A stretch of 64,000 nucleotides of DNA, from assembly GCF_017309075.1 (NCBI RefSeq), contig NZ_JAEMGS010000008.1, forward strand, positions 62,001 through 126,000. The letters are read 5' to 3'. Below, one piece after another: positions 43,534 to 52,943 of the stretch; the first letter of the stretch is position 1; each line of letters starts with the position of its first letter. A model generated the notes under the pieces. The model was not told where the DNA came from and searched no databases. It saw only the letters and a list, made by a program, of their open reading frames with translations. A program made the position numbers and the translations under genes. The DNA is from Motiliproteus sp. SC1-56 (GTDB lineage Bacteria > Pseudomonadota > Gammaproteobacteria > Pseudomonadales > Balneatricaceae).

Positions 43534-44882
43534 ACAGATACTTGCGGCAGCTCACTCCGGTGCCGCCGCACCAGCCAGAACGCCAGGAGCACCGCGGGAA
43601 TCCCCAGCAAGGCGGCGTAAATGAAGAAGGTAAAGTAGCCGCTACCATCAACCACCACCCCGGAAAAACCGCTGACGAACTTACCGGGCAGGGTCATCAG
43701 CGAGCTGAACAGAGCATACTGGGTCGCGGTGTAGGCACGGCTGGTAAGGCTGGAAAGGTAGGCGATAAAGGCGGTGCTGGAGAGCCCGCCGGAGAAGTTG
43801 TCGGCGCTGATCACCAGGGTCAGCCAGCGGATATCGCTGCCGACGGTGGCCAGCTGGGCAAACAGCAGATTGGTTAGGGCCACCAGCACCGCTCCGGCCA
43901 GCAGGGGCCGGTGAATGCCGAAACGGACCACCAGCAGCCCGCCCACCATGGAGCCGACGATGGTCATGACAAAACCGTAGAGCTTGCCCACCGTGGCGAT
44001 GTCGCTCTTGCTGAAGCCCAGGTCCAGGTAGAAGGGGTTGGCCATGATCCCCATGGTGATATCGCTCAGCCGGTAGACGCTGATAAAGAGCAGCAGCCAG
44101 AGGGCCACCACCCCATTGCGACGGAAGAATTCCACGAAAGGGGCCACCACCGCATCCAGGAACCAGGCCTCGAGGCGCTCCCGGCGGCTGGCCCCCGGGC
44201 CCAGTTTGACCGCCCGGTGCAGCTGCGCCTCGGTCTCCCGCGCCAGGGCGTCTTCCTGGTGGTCGGGCTCGCGCACCAGCAGCACGGTCAACATGCCGAT
44301 CCCCATCAGGGCCGCCATCGCCAGGTAGGCGCTGGGCCAGTTGAGCGCATCGGCGATGAAGAGCGCACCGGCCCCGGCCACCAGCAGCGCCACCCGGTAA
44401 CCGAAGATATAGGCCGCCGACATGGCGCCCTGGAATTCGGGAATCGCCGCCTCGATCCGGTAGGCGTCGATGGCAATGTCCTGGGTCGACGATGAGAACG
44501 CCACCAGCAGCGCCAGCGCGGCGATCAGCCCCAGCTGCTGTTGCGGGTCGCACAGGGCCATGCCGACCAAGCCCGCGGCAATCCCCAACTGCCCCAGCAG
44601 CATCCAGCTACGCCGCTTGCCCAGCCTGCCCAAACCGGGCAAACGCAGCCGATCCACCACCGGGGCCCAGAAAACCTTGATGGAGTAAGTGATGCCCACC
44701 CAGGCGAAAAAGCCGATGGCGCTGCGGCTGACCTCGTAATCCCGCAGCCAGGCGCTGAGGGTGGAGAAGACCAGCAAGAAGGGAAGCCCCGCGGCAAACC
44801 CCAGGAACCAGAGGGCGATCACCTGGGGCCGGGTATAGACCAGCAGCGCCTCACGCCAGGAAAAGCGGGTTTCGCTCACCAA
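43530..44882 (-). CDS. ampG: AmpG-family muropeptide permease (MFS)
   Basis: 450 residues with about twelve or more helices. FLGFAAGLPFLLVFSTLSAWLRDYEVS is the AmpG-type start, FFAWVGITYSIKVFWAPVVDRL, LLVAFSSSTQDIAIDAYRIE and a late ADNFSGGLSSTAFIAYLSSLTSRAYTATQYALFSSLMTLPGKF are family landmarks. AmpG imports anhydro-muropeptides released during cell-wall recycling. It is 27 bp downstream of yajQ on the same strand. Confidence 0.93.
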   Translation of the reverse strand: MVSETRFSWREALLVYTRPQVIALWFLGFAAGLPFLLVFSTLSAWLRDYEVSRSAIGFFAWVGITYSIKVFWAPVVDRLRLPGLGRLGKRRSWMLLGQLGIAAGLVGMALCDPQQQLGLIAALALLVAFSSSTQDIAIDAYRIEAAIPEFQGAMSAAYIFGYRVALLVAGAGALFIADALNWPSAYLAMAALMGIGMLTVLLVREPDHQEDALARETEAQLHRAVKLGPGASRRERLEAWFLDAVVAPFVEFFRRNGVVALWLLLFISVYRLSDITMGIMANPFYLDLGFSKSDIATVGKLYGFVMTIVGSMVGGLLVVRFGIHRPLLAGAVLVALTNLLFAQLATVGSDIRWLTLVISADNFSGGLSSTAFIAYLSSLTSRAYTATQYALFSSLMTLPGKFVSGFSGVVVDGSGYFTFFIYAALLGIPAVLLAFWLVRRHRSELPQVSV

Positions 44883-44909
44883 GGACCCCCTGCGCCGAGC
44901 CGCCGGGGA

Positions 44910-45392
44910 TTAATCGCGGAAATTGTTGAACTGCAGCGGCAGGTCGATATCCGCCTCGCGCAACACCGCCATGGTCTGCTGCAGGTCGTCCCGCTTCTTG
45001 CCGGTTACCCGTACCTGCTCCCCCTGGACCGCCGCCTGCACCTTGAGCTTCTGGTCTTTAATCAGCTTGACGATCTTCTTCGCCGTGGGCTGGTCCAGTC
45101 CCTGCTTGAGCAGCACCTGCTGCTTGACCTTCATGCCGCTGGTGACGTGGTCCTTGACCTCCAGCGCCTTGATGTCGATCTTGCGGCTGACCAGCTTGTT
45201 GCGCAGGATCTCCAGCATCTGCTGCAGCTGAAAGTCCACCTCGGCGGTCAGGTTGACCTCCGAGTCGCCCAGTTCAAACGAGGCGTCCACCCCCTTGAAG
45301 TCATAGCGGGTTCCGATTTCACGGTTAGCCTGGTCTACAGCGTTGCTGACCTCGTGCATGTCCAGCTCAGAAACAACGTCAAACGATGGCAT
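44910..45392 (-). CDS. yajQ: YajQ-family nucleotide-binding protein
   Basis: 160 residues. [26 protein letters not shown] and GTRYDFKG are the strictly conserved N-terminus, [20 protein letters not shown] the middle, and [14 protein letters not shown] the end. Family members bind nucleotides and in Xanthomonas and Pseudomonas bind c-di-GMP. It precedes ampG and is divergent from panE. Confidence 0.95.
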   Translation of the reverse strand: MPSFDVVSELDMHEVSNAVDQANREIGTRYDFKGVDASFELGDSEVNLTAEVDFQLQQMLEILRNKLVSRKIDIKALEVKDHVTSGMKVKQQVLLKQGLDQPTAKKIVKLIKDQKLKVQAAVQGEQVRVTGKKRDDLQQTMAVLREADIDLPLQFNNFRD

Positions 45393-45506
45393 CTAGATCC
45401 TCCTTGGGAAGCGGCGTCGGGAGTGGCACAATTGTGGGGGCGATTCTACCCCAGTTGCGCCCTGCAATAACAGAACACCCACCACACACCGAAAGGAGCC
45501 GTCCCC

Positions 45507-46436
45507 ATGGCCGCCCCACCTTGCTGGCATATTCTAGGCTTTGGCGCCATCGGTCGGCTCTGGGCCTGTCACCTGGCCCGTGCCGGCGTTTCGGTCAGCC
45601 CGGTTTTACACAGCGCGGAGCGCCTGAGGACCTACCCTGGCCACGTCACCCTGTGCACCGATGCCGGAGAAGCACACTTCACCCTTCCCGGCGAATTGGC
45701 CACGGCAAATACGCCGATCCAGCAGCTGCTGGTCGCCACCAAGAGCTACGCCACCGAGGCGGCGCTGGCGGGTGTTGCGCAACGACTGGCCCCGAAGGCC
45801 CCCATCGTGCTGCTGCACAACGGCCTTGGGCCTCAGCAGCGGGTGGCGGATGCGTTTGCCGAGCACCCCGTCTACGCCGGCACCACCACGGAGGGCGCTT
45901 ACCGGGACGGCGGCGAACGGCTGGTGCATGCCGGCCGCGGCAGCAGTTTTTTCGGCCCCCTCAACGCCCGCGCCCGGGAAACGGGGGAAGCTGCTCTCGA
46001 ACCGCTGCTCACCCTGCCCCTTGAAGCCCACTACGACCCGGCGATCCTGCATAGGCTCTGGCAAAAGCTGGCCATCAACGCGGCCATCAACGGGCTGACG
46101 GCGGTTCACGACTGCGCCAACGGCGAGCTCGCCCGCCATCCCGAGTACCGGGAAGCGATGGCGCAGCTGTGCCAAGAGACAGAGGAACTGGCTTGCCGCC
46201 TGGGCCAGCCGCTCTTCGAGACCCCGCTCTTTGACCAGGCCCTCAAGGTGGCCGAGGCCACGGCCCGCAACTACTCCTCCATGTTGCAGGACGTGCGCGG
46301 CGGACGCCCCACCGAGATTGATGCCATCAACGGCTACCTGTGCCGCGAGGCCGAGCGCCAGGGGCTCGCGCTACCCGCCCACCAGCGGCTGCTGGAGGCG
46401 GTCCGGGCGCGGCACCCCAACCACCACGGAGACTGA
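45507..46436 (+). CDS. panE: 2-dehydropantoate 2-reductase
   Basis: 309 residues. ILGFGAIGRLWACHLARAG is the N-terminal GxGxxG NADPH site, VATKSYATEAALAGV and LLHNGLGPQQRVAD follow, with LWQKLAINAAINGLTAVHDCANGEL carrying the catalytic Lys and Asn, and YSSMLQDVRGGRPTEIDAINGYL near the end. It reduces ketopantoate to pantoate for CoA synthesis. It ends 3 bp before the cobalamin adenosyltransferase gene. Confidence 0.95.
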   Translation: MAAPPCWHILGFGAIGRLWACHLARAGVSVSPVLHSAERLRTYPGHVTLCTDAGEAHFTLPGELATANTPIQQLLVATKSYATEAALAGVAQRLAPKAPIVLLHNGLGPQQRVADAFAEHPVYAGTTTEGAYRDGGERLVHAGRGSSFFGPLNARARETGEAALEPLLTLPLEAHYDPAILHRLWQKLAINAAINGLTAVHDCANGELARHPEYREAMAQLCQETEELACRLGQPLFETPLFDQALKVAEATARNYSSMLQDVRGGRPTEIDAINGYLCREAERQGLALPAHQRLLEAVRARHPNHHGD

Positions 46437-46439
46437 ACC

Positions 46440-47000
46440 ATGGGCAACCGCCTATCCAAGATCTACACCCGCACCGGCGATTCTGGCACCACCGGCCTTG
46501 GCGACGGCGCGCGCGTCGCCAAGGATGACGCCCGCATCGAGGCCATCGGCGACATCGACGAGCTCAACAGCTGTATCGGCCTGCTCTGCAGCGAGCTTGC
46601 CAGCGATGACCCGCTGCGCGAGCCGTTCCAGGAAATTCAGCAGCAGCTGTTCAACCTCGGGGGCGAGCTCTCGGTGCCCGGCTACACGCTGATCGAAGAG
46701 TCCCAGGTCACGGAGCTGGAGCAGTGGCTGGAAGCGCTGAACGAACAGCTGCCGCCCCTGACCGACTTTATTCTCCCCGGCGGCAGCCGCCCCGCCTCCG
46801 TTTGCCACCTTGCCCGCAGCGTCTGCCGCCGGGCCGAGCGGCGCCTGGTCACCCTGAGTCGCGACGCCGATGTGCGCCCCCCCTGCCGCAGCTACCTCAA
46901 CCGGCTGTCCGACCTTCTGTTCGTGAGCGCACGCACCCTGGCCCGGCGGGACGGTGGCAGCGAGGTGCTCTGGCGCCACCGGGCCGAGCGCGGGGGCTAG
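46440..47000 (+). CDS. ATP:cob(I)alamin adenosyltransferase, PduO type
   Basis: 186 residues. KIYTRTGDSGTTGLGDGARVAKDDARIEAIGDIDELNS is the ATP-binding N-terminus, and FILPGGSRPASVCHLARSVCRRAERR and YLNRLSDLLFVSARTLAR are the cobalamin-side signatures. It adenosylates corrinoids to coenzyme B12. It is in the same unit as panE, with only 3 bp between them. Confidence 0.93.
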   Translation: MGNRLSKIYTRTGDSGTTGLGDGARVAKDDARIEAIGDIDELNSCIGLLCSELASDDPLREPFQEIQQQLFNLGGELSVPGYTLIEESQVTELEQWLEALNEQLPPLTDFILPGGSRPASVCHLARSVCRRAERRLVTLSRDADVRPPCRSYLNRLSDLLFVSARTLARRDGGSEVLWRHRAERGG

Positions 47001-47080
47001 CGGGCAACGCCCGGCCGCAGTCAAGGCCCCCACTCCACAACCCGGGCATTGTGGTCTAGGGTTTCCCTGAGGCAGGCGTT

Positions 47081-47120
47081 TTGAGCTCGCTCAAGTACGC
47101 CGCCGGCTTGCCCGTATAGG
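47081..47120 (+). promoter_or_regulatory. FNR-like inverted repeat and promoter of the 47-residue membrane protein gene
   Basis: TTGAGCTCGCTCAA (47081-47094) is a perfect inverted repeat whose TTGA-N6-TCAA frame is the FNR/Anr core. TATAGG (47115-47120) may be the -10; the repeat would then be centred near -40, the class II activator position. Confidence 0.45.
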
Positions 47121-47155
47121 CTCGTTGTCATTACTCAAACCTGAGGGTTCACCCC

Positions 47156-47299
47156 ATGAGCGCTATCGAACAGACCATCTGGACCATCCTGGGCTACCTG
47201 GCCATGCCCACCTTTTTCATCATCGGCTTTGCGGTCACCGCCCTGATTGCCTGTATCATCATGGACCTGCTGGAGATTGAAAGCTTCGAACACTACTGA
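47156..47299 (+). CDS. Tiny single-span membrane protein (TIGR02808-like)
   Basis: 47 residues, ATG to TGA, preceded by GAGGG. Residues about 14-40 form one membrane helix. EQTIWTILGYLAMPTFFIIGF matches from memory a very short family (TIGR02808) with the pattern E-x-x-IW-x-ILGY-x-AMP, found in Vibrio and relatives and often near periplasmic nitrate reductase genes. No nap genes are here. The FNR-like site upstream fits a role in low-oxygen respiration. It might be a small subunit or regulator of a membrane complex. Confidence 0.7.
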   Translation: MSAIEQTIWTILGYLAMPTFFIIGFAVTALIACIIMDLLEIESFEHY

Positions 47300-47391
47300 C
47301 AGGGGCCCCGCACGGGCTTTGTCAGGCCGGGGATTTTGGAGTATCTTGGAACGCCCTCTCACCATCATCACGCTGCGATAAGGAGTCGTTA

Positions 47392-47898
47392 ATGGCTGAA
47401 CTCAGTACCCTCTGGATCACCGGTATCGGCGCGCTGCTGATCGGTGGGCTCATCGGGATGTGGATCGGGCGGCGCAGCCCGGCGGCCAAGCGCAGCGAGA
47501 CCCTGCATCAGGAACTCAGCGAGACCCGTCGCGAACTCGAGAGTTACAAAGCGGAGGTGAACAGCCATTTCTCAGAGACAGCAGCGCTGGTGAACAAGCT
47601 CACGGAGAGCTACCGGGATGTGCACCAGCATCTGGCCCAGAGCGCCAACCGCCTCTGCGAGGAGGAGGGCCTGCTCAAGAGCCTGCAGGCCCCCGAGGTA
47701 AGCGCGGTGGAACGCCAGCCCGAGGTGCCGCAAAAACCCGAAGAAGACGCTTTCAACCCACCGCGGGATTACGCCCCCCCGCGTGATCCTGAACAGGCCG
47801 GCACCCTGTCAGAAAGCTACGGCCTGGACCGCAAGGCCGCGAACGCAGAACAACCGCCTCACGACCCCTCACGTACCGCGGATCACGCGCCCCGCTGA
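47392..47898 (+). CDS. yhcB: YhcB-family (DUF1043) envelope protein
   Basis: 168 residues. One N-terminal membrane helix (about 7-26, with GGLIGMWIGRR) is followed by a coiled coil (QELSETRRELESYKAEVNSHFSETAALVNKLTESYRDVHQHLAQSANRLC) and a disordered Pro/Glu-rich tail. YhcB takes part in envelope biogenesis and division in E. coli. GGAG-like AAGGAG lies before the ATG. It stands alone between the tiny membrane protein and the HbpS-like gene. Confidence 0.9.
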   Translation: MAELSTLWITGIGALLIGGLIGMWIGRRSPAAKRSETLHQELSETRRELESYKAEVNSHFSETAALVNKLTESYRDVHQHLAQSANRLCEEEGLLKSLQAPEVSAVERQPEVPQKPEEDAFNPPRDYAPPRDPEQAGTLSESYGLDRKAANAEQPPHDPSRTADHAPR

Positions 47899-48034
47899 TC
47901 GGTTATGGGCGCGCACCGCGCGCCTTCCCTTCGACCTCTTCTGCTGCTCACGCGCCCCTCGCCGGGCGCACCGGGCCGTGCAATCTTGACGTCAGCTACA
48001 CTTCGGGCATCTTGGTCTCGCCCGGAGAGATGCC

Positions 48035-48541
48035 ATGCCATCGCGCCCCCTGCCCTTCCTCCTGCTCGGCGGGCTGTTTAGCGGGCTGTTTAGCGCCCTG
48101 GCAAGCGCCCAGCCCTTGACCCTGCCCACCCAGAAAGTGCTGCCGCTGGAGGTGGCGACCGCGCTGGCCCAGCACGCCATCGCGGCCTGCGCCGAGGCAG
48201 GCTACGCTGTCAGCGCCACGGTGGTGGATACCTCCGGCGTCGTGCGGGCCCAACTGCGCGGTGACGGCGCAGGTCCCCACACCCTCGAGAGCAGCCGCAA
48301 AAAAGCCTACACCGCCGTCAGCCTCGGGGAGTCCACCGAGAACCTGAGCCAACTGGTGACCCGCATGCCCGCCGCGGCGGGGCTGCGGGACATGGGGACT
48401 GATATCCTGGTGCTCGGCGGCGGCCTGCCGCTGCGCGTCGCGCAAGACAAGGTGGGGGGCATCGGCGTCGGCGGCGCCCCCGGGGGCCACCTGGACCAGG
48501 GTTGCGCCCAGGCCGCCATCGACCAGGTATTAAGCGACTAA
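48035..48541 (+). CDS. Secreted HbpS/GlcG-family haem-binding-like protein
   Basis: 168 residues with a signal peptide (about 1-26, ending ASA). The mature domain has LEVATALAQHAIAACAEAGYAVSATVVDTSGVVRAQLRGDGAGPHTLESSRKKAYTAVS and a Gly-rich VGGIGVGGAPGGHLDQGCAQAAI end (both are the GlcG/HbpS signature). Members bind haem or cobalamin or act as accessory proteins. No glycolate genes are near, so the job is unknown. Confidence 0.85.
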   Translation: MPSRPLPFLLLGGLFSGLFSALASAQPLTLPTQKVLPLEVATALAQHAIAACAEAGYAVSATVVDTSGVVRAQLRGDGAGPHTLESSRKKAYTAVSLGESTENLSQLVTRMPAAAGLRDMGTDILVLGGGLPLRVAQDKVGGIGVGGAPGGHLDQGCAQAAIDQVLSD

Positions 48542-48570
48542 GCGGTTTTAAGGGATAAGACAGTGAAACA

Positions 48571-49359
48571 TCAGCGCTGGGCCAGCAGCCCGGCCAGCAA
48601 CTGGCGCACATCATCGGCGACGAACGGTTTGTCGCAGATGGCCGAAACCCCGGCCTGCTGTACCCCCGCCAGACGGCTCTGGTCCTCCTCGCTGGTCACC
48701 ATCATGATCGGCACCGTGGGCTGAGCGCTGTGCTGGCGGATCTGCTCGGTCAGCCCCTGGCCGTCCAGGTGGGGCATGTTGAAGTCGGTCACCACCAGGT
48801 CGAAATACTCATCCTGCATGCGCTCCAGCGCCTCTGTGCCGTCTCCGGCCTCAACAAAGTGCTCTATGCCGAGCCCTGCCAGCACTTTGCAGATGAAGCG
48901 CCGCGCCAGCGGGCTGTCATCCACCACCAGCACCCGCAGCAACTCCGGGTCCCCGAGCGGAGTCGTACCTTCGGGCTCCAGGGTGTGCAGAGTTGTACGC
49001 AGGGCGGTCTCCAGCTGCCCGAGGCTGAAGGGCTTGGGAAGGATCGCAGTGGCGCCCGCCTGCTTCACCGGGTCCAGGTAGCGGAACTGGGTCTCGCTGG
49101 AGATCAGCACGAACGCGATATCCCGCAACTCAGTATCCGCGCGCATGCGGGCCAGGAGCTCGGCACCGGAGATATCCGGCAGGTGCAGTGCCGACAGCAC
49201 CAGGTCCGGCGGATCCCGGCGCATGGCATCAAGCGCCGCCTCGGCACCGCTACAGACCTCGATCGCCTCGATACCGGCGGCACGCAGGTGATTTTCAATC
49301 AGGTTACGCTGCATGCGGGAAGGCTCCACCAGCAGTACAAACAATTCGGACGGACGCAT
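48571..49359 (-). CDS. Double receiver-domain response regulator, first domain lacking its phospho-acceptor
   Basis: About 262 residues from the ATG at 49359. Two CheY-like receiver domains in tandem (about 5-125 and 140-258), and no output domain. In the first, the acidic pocket is degraded: LLVEPSR replaces the DD pair and the acceptor position reads PDLVLSALHLP with Ser. The second is intact: LVVDDSPLARRF, VVTDFNMPHLDG with the acceptor Asp, MMVTSEED and CDKPF with the Lys. It could be a phosphate sink or a stand-alone adaptor, perhaps for chemotaxis-like or phosphorelay signalling. No histidine kinase is adjacent. Confidence 0.85.
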   Translation of the reverse strand: MRPSELFVLLVEPSRMQRNLIENHLRAAGIEAIEVCSGAEAALDAMRRDPPDLVLSALHLPDISGAELLARMRADTELRDIAFVLISSETQFRYLDPVKQAGATAILPKPFSLGQLETALRTTLHTLEPEGTTPLGDPELLRVLVVDDSPLARRFICKVLAGLGIEHFVEAGDGTEALERMQDEYFDLVVTDFNMPHLDGQGLTEQIRQHSAQPTVPIMMVTSEEDQSRLAGVQQAGVSAICDKPFVADDVRQLLAGLLAQR

Positions 49360-49505
49360 GCCCCTGCTCCTTGTAGGAATTTGCCGTGAGCCTAACGGAG
49401 CGGCGACCACCGATACAATGACTTGGATCGATAAAATTGACCGCATGCTTTGAAAACGTTGAACGCCCCGGTACATTACAGCCTCAAATTCCAGGATCCT
49501 TTAGC

Positions 49506-50243
49506 ATGCCCCCTGACGCCCATTTCCAGCCGGCTGACAGCAGCCCCCGCCAGGCGGCCTGGGCAGGGGCCCGCGCCACCCTGCCGCTGATCGTCGGCGC
49601 CATCCCCTTTGGCATTCTGTTCGGCACCCTCGCCGTGCCCAGCGGTCTCTCGGTGGGCGCCACCCTGGCCATGTCCCTGTTCGTCTTCGCCGGCTCCGCA
49701 CAGTTTATCGCCCTGGGCCTGCTGGCCAGCGGCGTGGGAGTCGGCGTCATCATCGCCACCACCTTCGTGGTCAACCTGCGTCACCTGCTTTACGCCGCCG
49801 CCCTGGTGGAGCGGGTCAAGGACCTGCCGCAACGCTGGCGCATCCCCATGGCCTTCTGGCTGACCGACGAAACCTTCGCCGCGGTCTCCAGCCGACTGCT
49901 GCAGGAGAAAGCCGACCCGTATGCCCACTGGTTCTACCTGGGATCGGCCCTGGCCATGTACGGCAACTGGCAGCTCTGCACCTGGCTGGGGCTGGGACTG
50001 GGGGAACTGTTTCCCGATATGACCGGCTGGGGGCTGGATTTTGCCATGTCGGTCACGTTTATCGGCATGGTCACCCCTTACCTGCGCTCGCGCCCCATGT
50101 GGCTCTGCGTGGTAACCGCCGGCGCCATGGCCCTGGCCACCTGGGACCTGCCCCATAAACTGGGCCTGATCGTGGCGGCGCTCAGCGGCATCGCCCTGGG
50201 CTACGCCAGCCACCGGCTGCTGCAATACAAGGAGGTGGCATGA
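49506..50243 (+). CDS. azlC: AzlC-family branched-chain amino-acid exporter subunit
   Basis: 245 residues from the ATG at 49506, with six or so membrane helices. [47 protein letters not shown] and [15 protein letters not shown] are AzlC landmarks. AzlC with AzlD exports branched-chain amino acids such as valine and is functionally like BrnFE. It overlaps azlD by 4 bp (ATGA). Confidence 0.93.
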   Translation: MPPDAHFQPADSSPRQAAWAGARATLPLIVGAIPFGILFGTLAVPSGLSVGATLAMSLFVFAGSAQFIALGLLASGVGVGVIIATTFVVNLRHLLYAAALVERVKDLPQRWRIPMAFWLTDETFAAVSSRLLQEKADPYAHWFYLGSALAMYGNWQLCTWLGLGLGELFPDMTGWGLDFAMSVTFIGMVTPYLRSRPMWLCVVTAGAMALATWDLPHKLGLIVAALSGIALGYASHRLLQYKEVA

Positions 50244-50563
50244 AGGAGGTCCTGCTGATCGGCGGCATGTTCGCGGTCACCTTCGGCATTCGCTACGCGC
50301 TCTGGGGAACCGCCGGGCGGTTTCGCTTTCCCCCCTGGCTTTCCGACGCCCTGGGTTTCGTGCCGCCAGCGGTGTTGACCGCCATTATCGTGCCGGCGGT
50401 GCTGATCCCCGACGGCCGGGCCATTCACGCGGGGCTGGACAATCCCTACCTGATCGCGGCCGTGGCCAGCCTCGCTATCGCCCTCTGGCGGCGCAACCTG
50501 CTGGTCACCATCGTCTTCGGCATGACCCTGTTCATGGTGCTGAAGTGGGGGATCGGCCTTTAA
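50240..50563 (+). CDS. azlD: AzlD-family transporter subunit
   Basis: 107 residues with three or four helices. [49 protein letters not shown] and [26 protein letters not shown] are family features. It is the small partner of AzlC and is translationally coupled to it. Confidence 0.93.
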   Translation: MKEVLLIGGMFAVTFGIRYALWGTAGRFRFPPWLSDALGFVPPAVLTAIIVPAVLIPDGRAIHAGLDNPYLIAAVASLAIALWRRNLLVTIVFGMTLFMVLKWGIGL

Positions 50564-50640
50564 CCCTGCCACGGCCGCCCTTGGCAGCGCCGCAATCAAC
50601 CGCTAGGATGCCAGCGCATCAACCGTATTCAGGACTCCTT

Positions 50641-51324
50641 ATGTTCACGCCCCTGCGCGAGGCCGCCTTTTTCAGCCGCCACCAGTTTGTCCCCCTGTTC
50701 CAGATCGCCCTGCTCTACACCCTGCCCTCCCTGGCGTTGGAGCTGACCCTCGGCGCGGGTGAGGGACGACCGGACGCCACCACCGGGGCAATGGTCAACG
50801 GGCTCTTTCTCTGCCTGGGGGTACTGCAGTTCGGCGCCGCCATCCTCTACATCGACGCCAAGGTCCAGGGGCGGCCGCTGTCGCCGGCTGAGGCGATCGG
50901 CCAGGCCCTGCAGCGCCTGGGGGGGCTGCTGATCACCAACCTGCTGATGGGGGTCGCCATCGGCGGCGGCCTGATGCTACTGATCGTCCCCGGCCTCTTT
51001 TTCGCCTACAAGCTGGTGTTCGCCGAGCTATTTCTGCTGCTGCGCCGGGAAAACCCCGTCGAAGCGCTCAAGTCCAGCTACCGGGCAACCGAGGGCCTGG
51101 CCGGTGACGTGCTGCCGCCCCTGCTGGTCTGGGCCGGGCTGGTGGCAACGGTCTCCATCATGAGTCTGGCCGGCAGCACCGAGGCCGCCTCCGGCCCACT
51201 GGCGGTGATCATCCAGCACCTGCTGATGGCCGGCCTCAACATCTGGGGCTGGGCGCTGATCTACCGCCTTTACCAGCAGTACGTGGTCGAACCCGCGACC
51301 CTGCCCGGGGAACCCCGGGAGTAA
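50641..51324 (+). CDS. YciC-like polytopic membrane protein
   Basis: 227 residues from the ATG at 50641, with about six helices. FFSRHQFVPLFQIALLYTLPSLALEL at the start, then RLGGLLITNLLMGVAIGGGLMLLIVPGLFFAYKLVFAELFLLL and ENPVEALKSSYRATEG fit the YciC/UPF0259 family of envelope proteins. Function unknown. It precedes purC but has its own upstream region. Confidence 0.75.
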   Translation: MFTPLREAAFFSRHQFVPLFQIALLYTLPSLALELTLGAGEGRPDATTGAMVNGLFLCLGVLQFGAAILYIDAKVQGRPLSPAEAIGQALQRLGGLLITNLLMGVAIGGGLMLLIVPGLFFAYKLVFAELFLLLRRENPVEALKSSYRATEGLAGDVLPPLLVWAGLVATVSIMSLAGSTEAASGPLAVIIQHLLMAGLNIWGWALIYRLYQQYVVEPATLPGEPRE

Positions 51325-51447
51325 CCCTGGCAGGCTATGGCTCCGTCCCGCCAATCTGCTAAAATCGCCGCTCTGTCAAAGAGCCCCGCGACCGCTCCCC
51401 GGAGCGGCGCAATGCAACCGCCGATTCACCATACAGGACCGCGCGTC

Positions 51448-52554
51448 ATGAGTGTTGCCGATAAAGTACTGGCCGTTAACAACGATCTGCCGATCCGCAC
51501 CCAGCGGCCCGTGCACAGCGGCAAAGTCCGTTCCGTCTACTGGCTGACCGAAGCCGACAGTCGCCGCCTGATCCAGGAAAAGGGCTACAACGTGGCGCCG
51601 GAAGCGCCCCTGGCGATCATGGTGATCAGCGACCGCCTCTCCGCCTTTGACTGCATCTGGCACGGCGAAGGCGGGCTCAACGGCGTACCCGGCAAGGGGG
51701 CGGCGCTGAACGCCATCTCCAACCACTGGTTCCAGCTGTTCCGGGAGCAGGGGTTGGCCGACAGCCATATTCTCGACATCCCCCACCCCTTTGTCTGGAT
51801 CGTACAGAAAGCCCGCCCGGTGATGATCGAGGCGATCTGCCGGCAGTACATCACCGGCTCCATGTGGCGCGCCTACAGCCAGGGCGAGCGCGAATTCTGC
51901 GGCATCCAGTTGCCCGATGGCCTGCACAAAGATCAGAAGCTGCCGGAGCTGCTGATCACCCCCTCCACCAAGGGCATTCTCAAGGGCCTGCCCGGGGTCC
52001 CCGAGGCGGACGACGTCAACATCACCCGCCGGAACATTGAAGACAATTACGCCGCCTTCAACTTCCGCAGCCCTGACGACATCGCCCAGTACGAAACCCT
52101 GTTGCGCGAAGGGTTTGAGCTGATCAGCGCGGCGCTGGCCAAGCTGGACCAGGTCTTCGTCGACACCAAGTTCGAGTTCGGCTACGTCACCGACGCCCAG
52201 GGCGAAGAGAAGCTGATCTACATGGACGAGGTGGGCACCCCCGACTCGTCACGTATCTGGGACGGTGCCCAGTACCGGGCCGGCCAGGTGGTGGAGAACT
52301 CCAAGGAGGGCTTCCGCCAGCAGCTGCTCAGCCACTTCCCGGACCCGGACATTCTGCTCAACAAGGCGCGCATGGCCGAGCGCGAGGCCCTGGCCCGCGA
52401 CAATGCGCTGCCCGCCTCGATGCTGATGGAGGTGTCCCGCACCTACGCCGATATCGCCGAAAAGATCACCGGCCGCCCGCTCGACCTGTCGGAGAACCCC
52501 AAGGCCGAAATTATCAGCGTGCTGCGCGAGCAGTACGGGCTCATCGACGGATAG
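51448..52554 (+). CDS. purC: SAICAR synthetase, long form
   Basis: 368 residues from ATG 51448, the long form found in Vibrio and Marinobacter-like bacteria rather than the ~237-residue form. [11 protein letters not shown] at the N-terminus is the ATP loop, [11 protein letters not shown] is the family signature, [23 protein letters not shown] and TPSTKG follow, and [15 protein letters not shown] and [14 protein letters not shown] are the C-terminal conserved blocks. It converts CAIR and aspartate to SAICAR in purine synthesis. Confidence 0.94.
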   Translation: MSVADKVLAVNNDLPIRTQRPVHSGKVRSVYWLTEADSRRLIQEKGYNVAPEAPLAIMVISDRLSAFDCIWHGEGGLNGVPGKGAALNAISNHWFQLFREQGLADSHILDIPHPFVWIVQKARPVMIEAICRQYITGSMWRAYSQGEREFCGIQLPDGLHKDQKLPELLITPSTKGILKGLPGVPEADDVNITRRNIEDNYAAFNFRSPDDIAQYETLLREGFELISAALAKLDQVFVDTKFEFGYVTDAQGEEKLIYMDEVGTPDSSRIWDGAQYRAGQVVENSKEGFRQQLLSHFPDPDILLNKARMAEREALARDNALPASMLMEVSRTYADIAEKITGRPLDLSENPKAEIISVLREQYGLIDG

Positions 52555-52567
52555 GGGCCGGCGCCAC

Positions 52568-52930
52568 ATGCCCTACCAGGTCGAGCACTGGGCTGAATCC
52601 CGCATCCTTTACGTTCGCAGCTGGGGAGAGATAACCCCGGAGGACCGCCGGGCGCTTCTGGCCGAAGCCCTGGCGCTGGCCCCCGGGGTGCGACGGCTGC
52701 TGGTCGACGGCCGCGAAGTCACCTCGTTTCTCAATGCCGCGCAGACGCAGGACCTGGCGCAGGCCTACCACGCCAATAGCCGCTCCATCAACCGCATCGC
52801 CCTGCTCCACCGCCCCAGCTTCAATCCTTACCCGCTGCTGAGCAGCCAGGCAGTGATCGATGGGGTGACTCTCGAGGAATTCACCGACCTGGACGCCGCC
52901 AAGGCCTGGCTGCTGGGCACCCAGCCCTGA
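52568..52930 (+). CDS. Small protein of unknown function
   Basis: 120 residues, soluble, no signal: MPYQVEHWAESRILYVRSWGE, LLVDGREVTSFLNAAQTQDLAQAYHANSRSINRIALLH, and SSQAVIDGVTLEEFTDLDAAKAWL near the end. The alternating pattern and the C-terminal LDAAKAWL resemble the SpoIIAA/STAS-like superfamily, but I cannot assign it with confidence. It starts 13 bp after purC and is probably in the same transcript. Confidence 0.7.
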   Translation: MPYQVEHWAESRILYVRSWGEITPEDRRALLAEALALAPGVRRLLVDGREVTSFLNAAQTQDLAQAYHANSRSINRIALLHRPSFNPYPLLSSQAVIDGVTLEEFTDLDAAKAWLLGTQP

Positions 52931-52943
52931 GGCGCCCCGCCGC

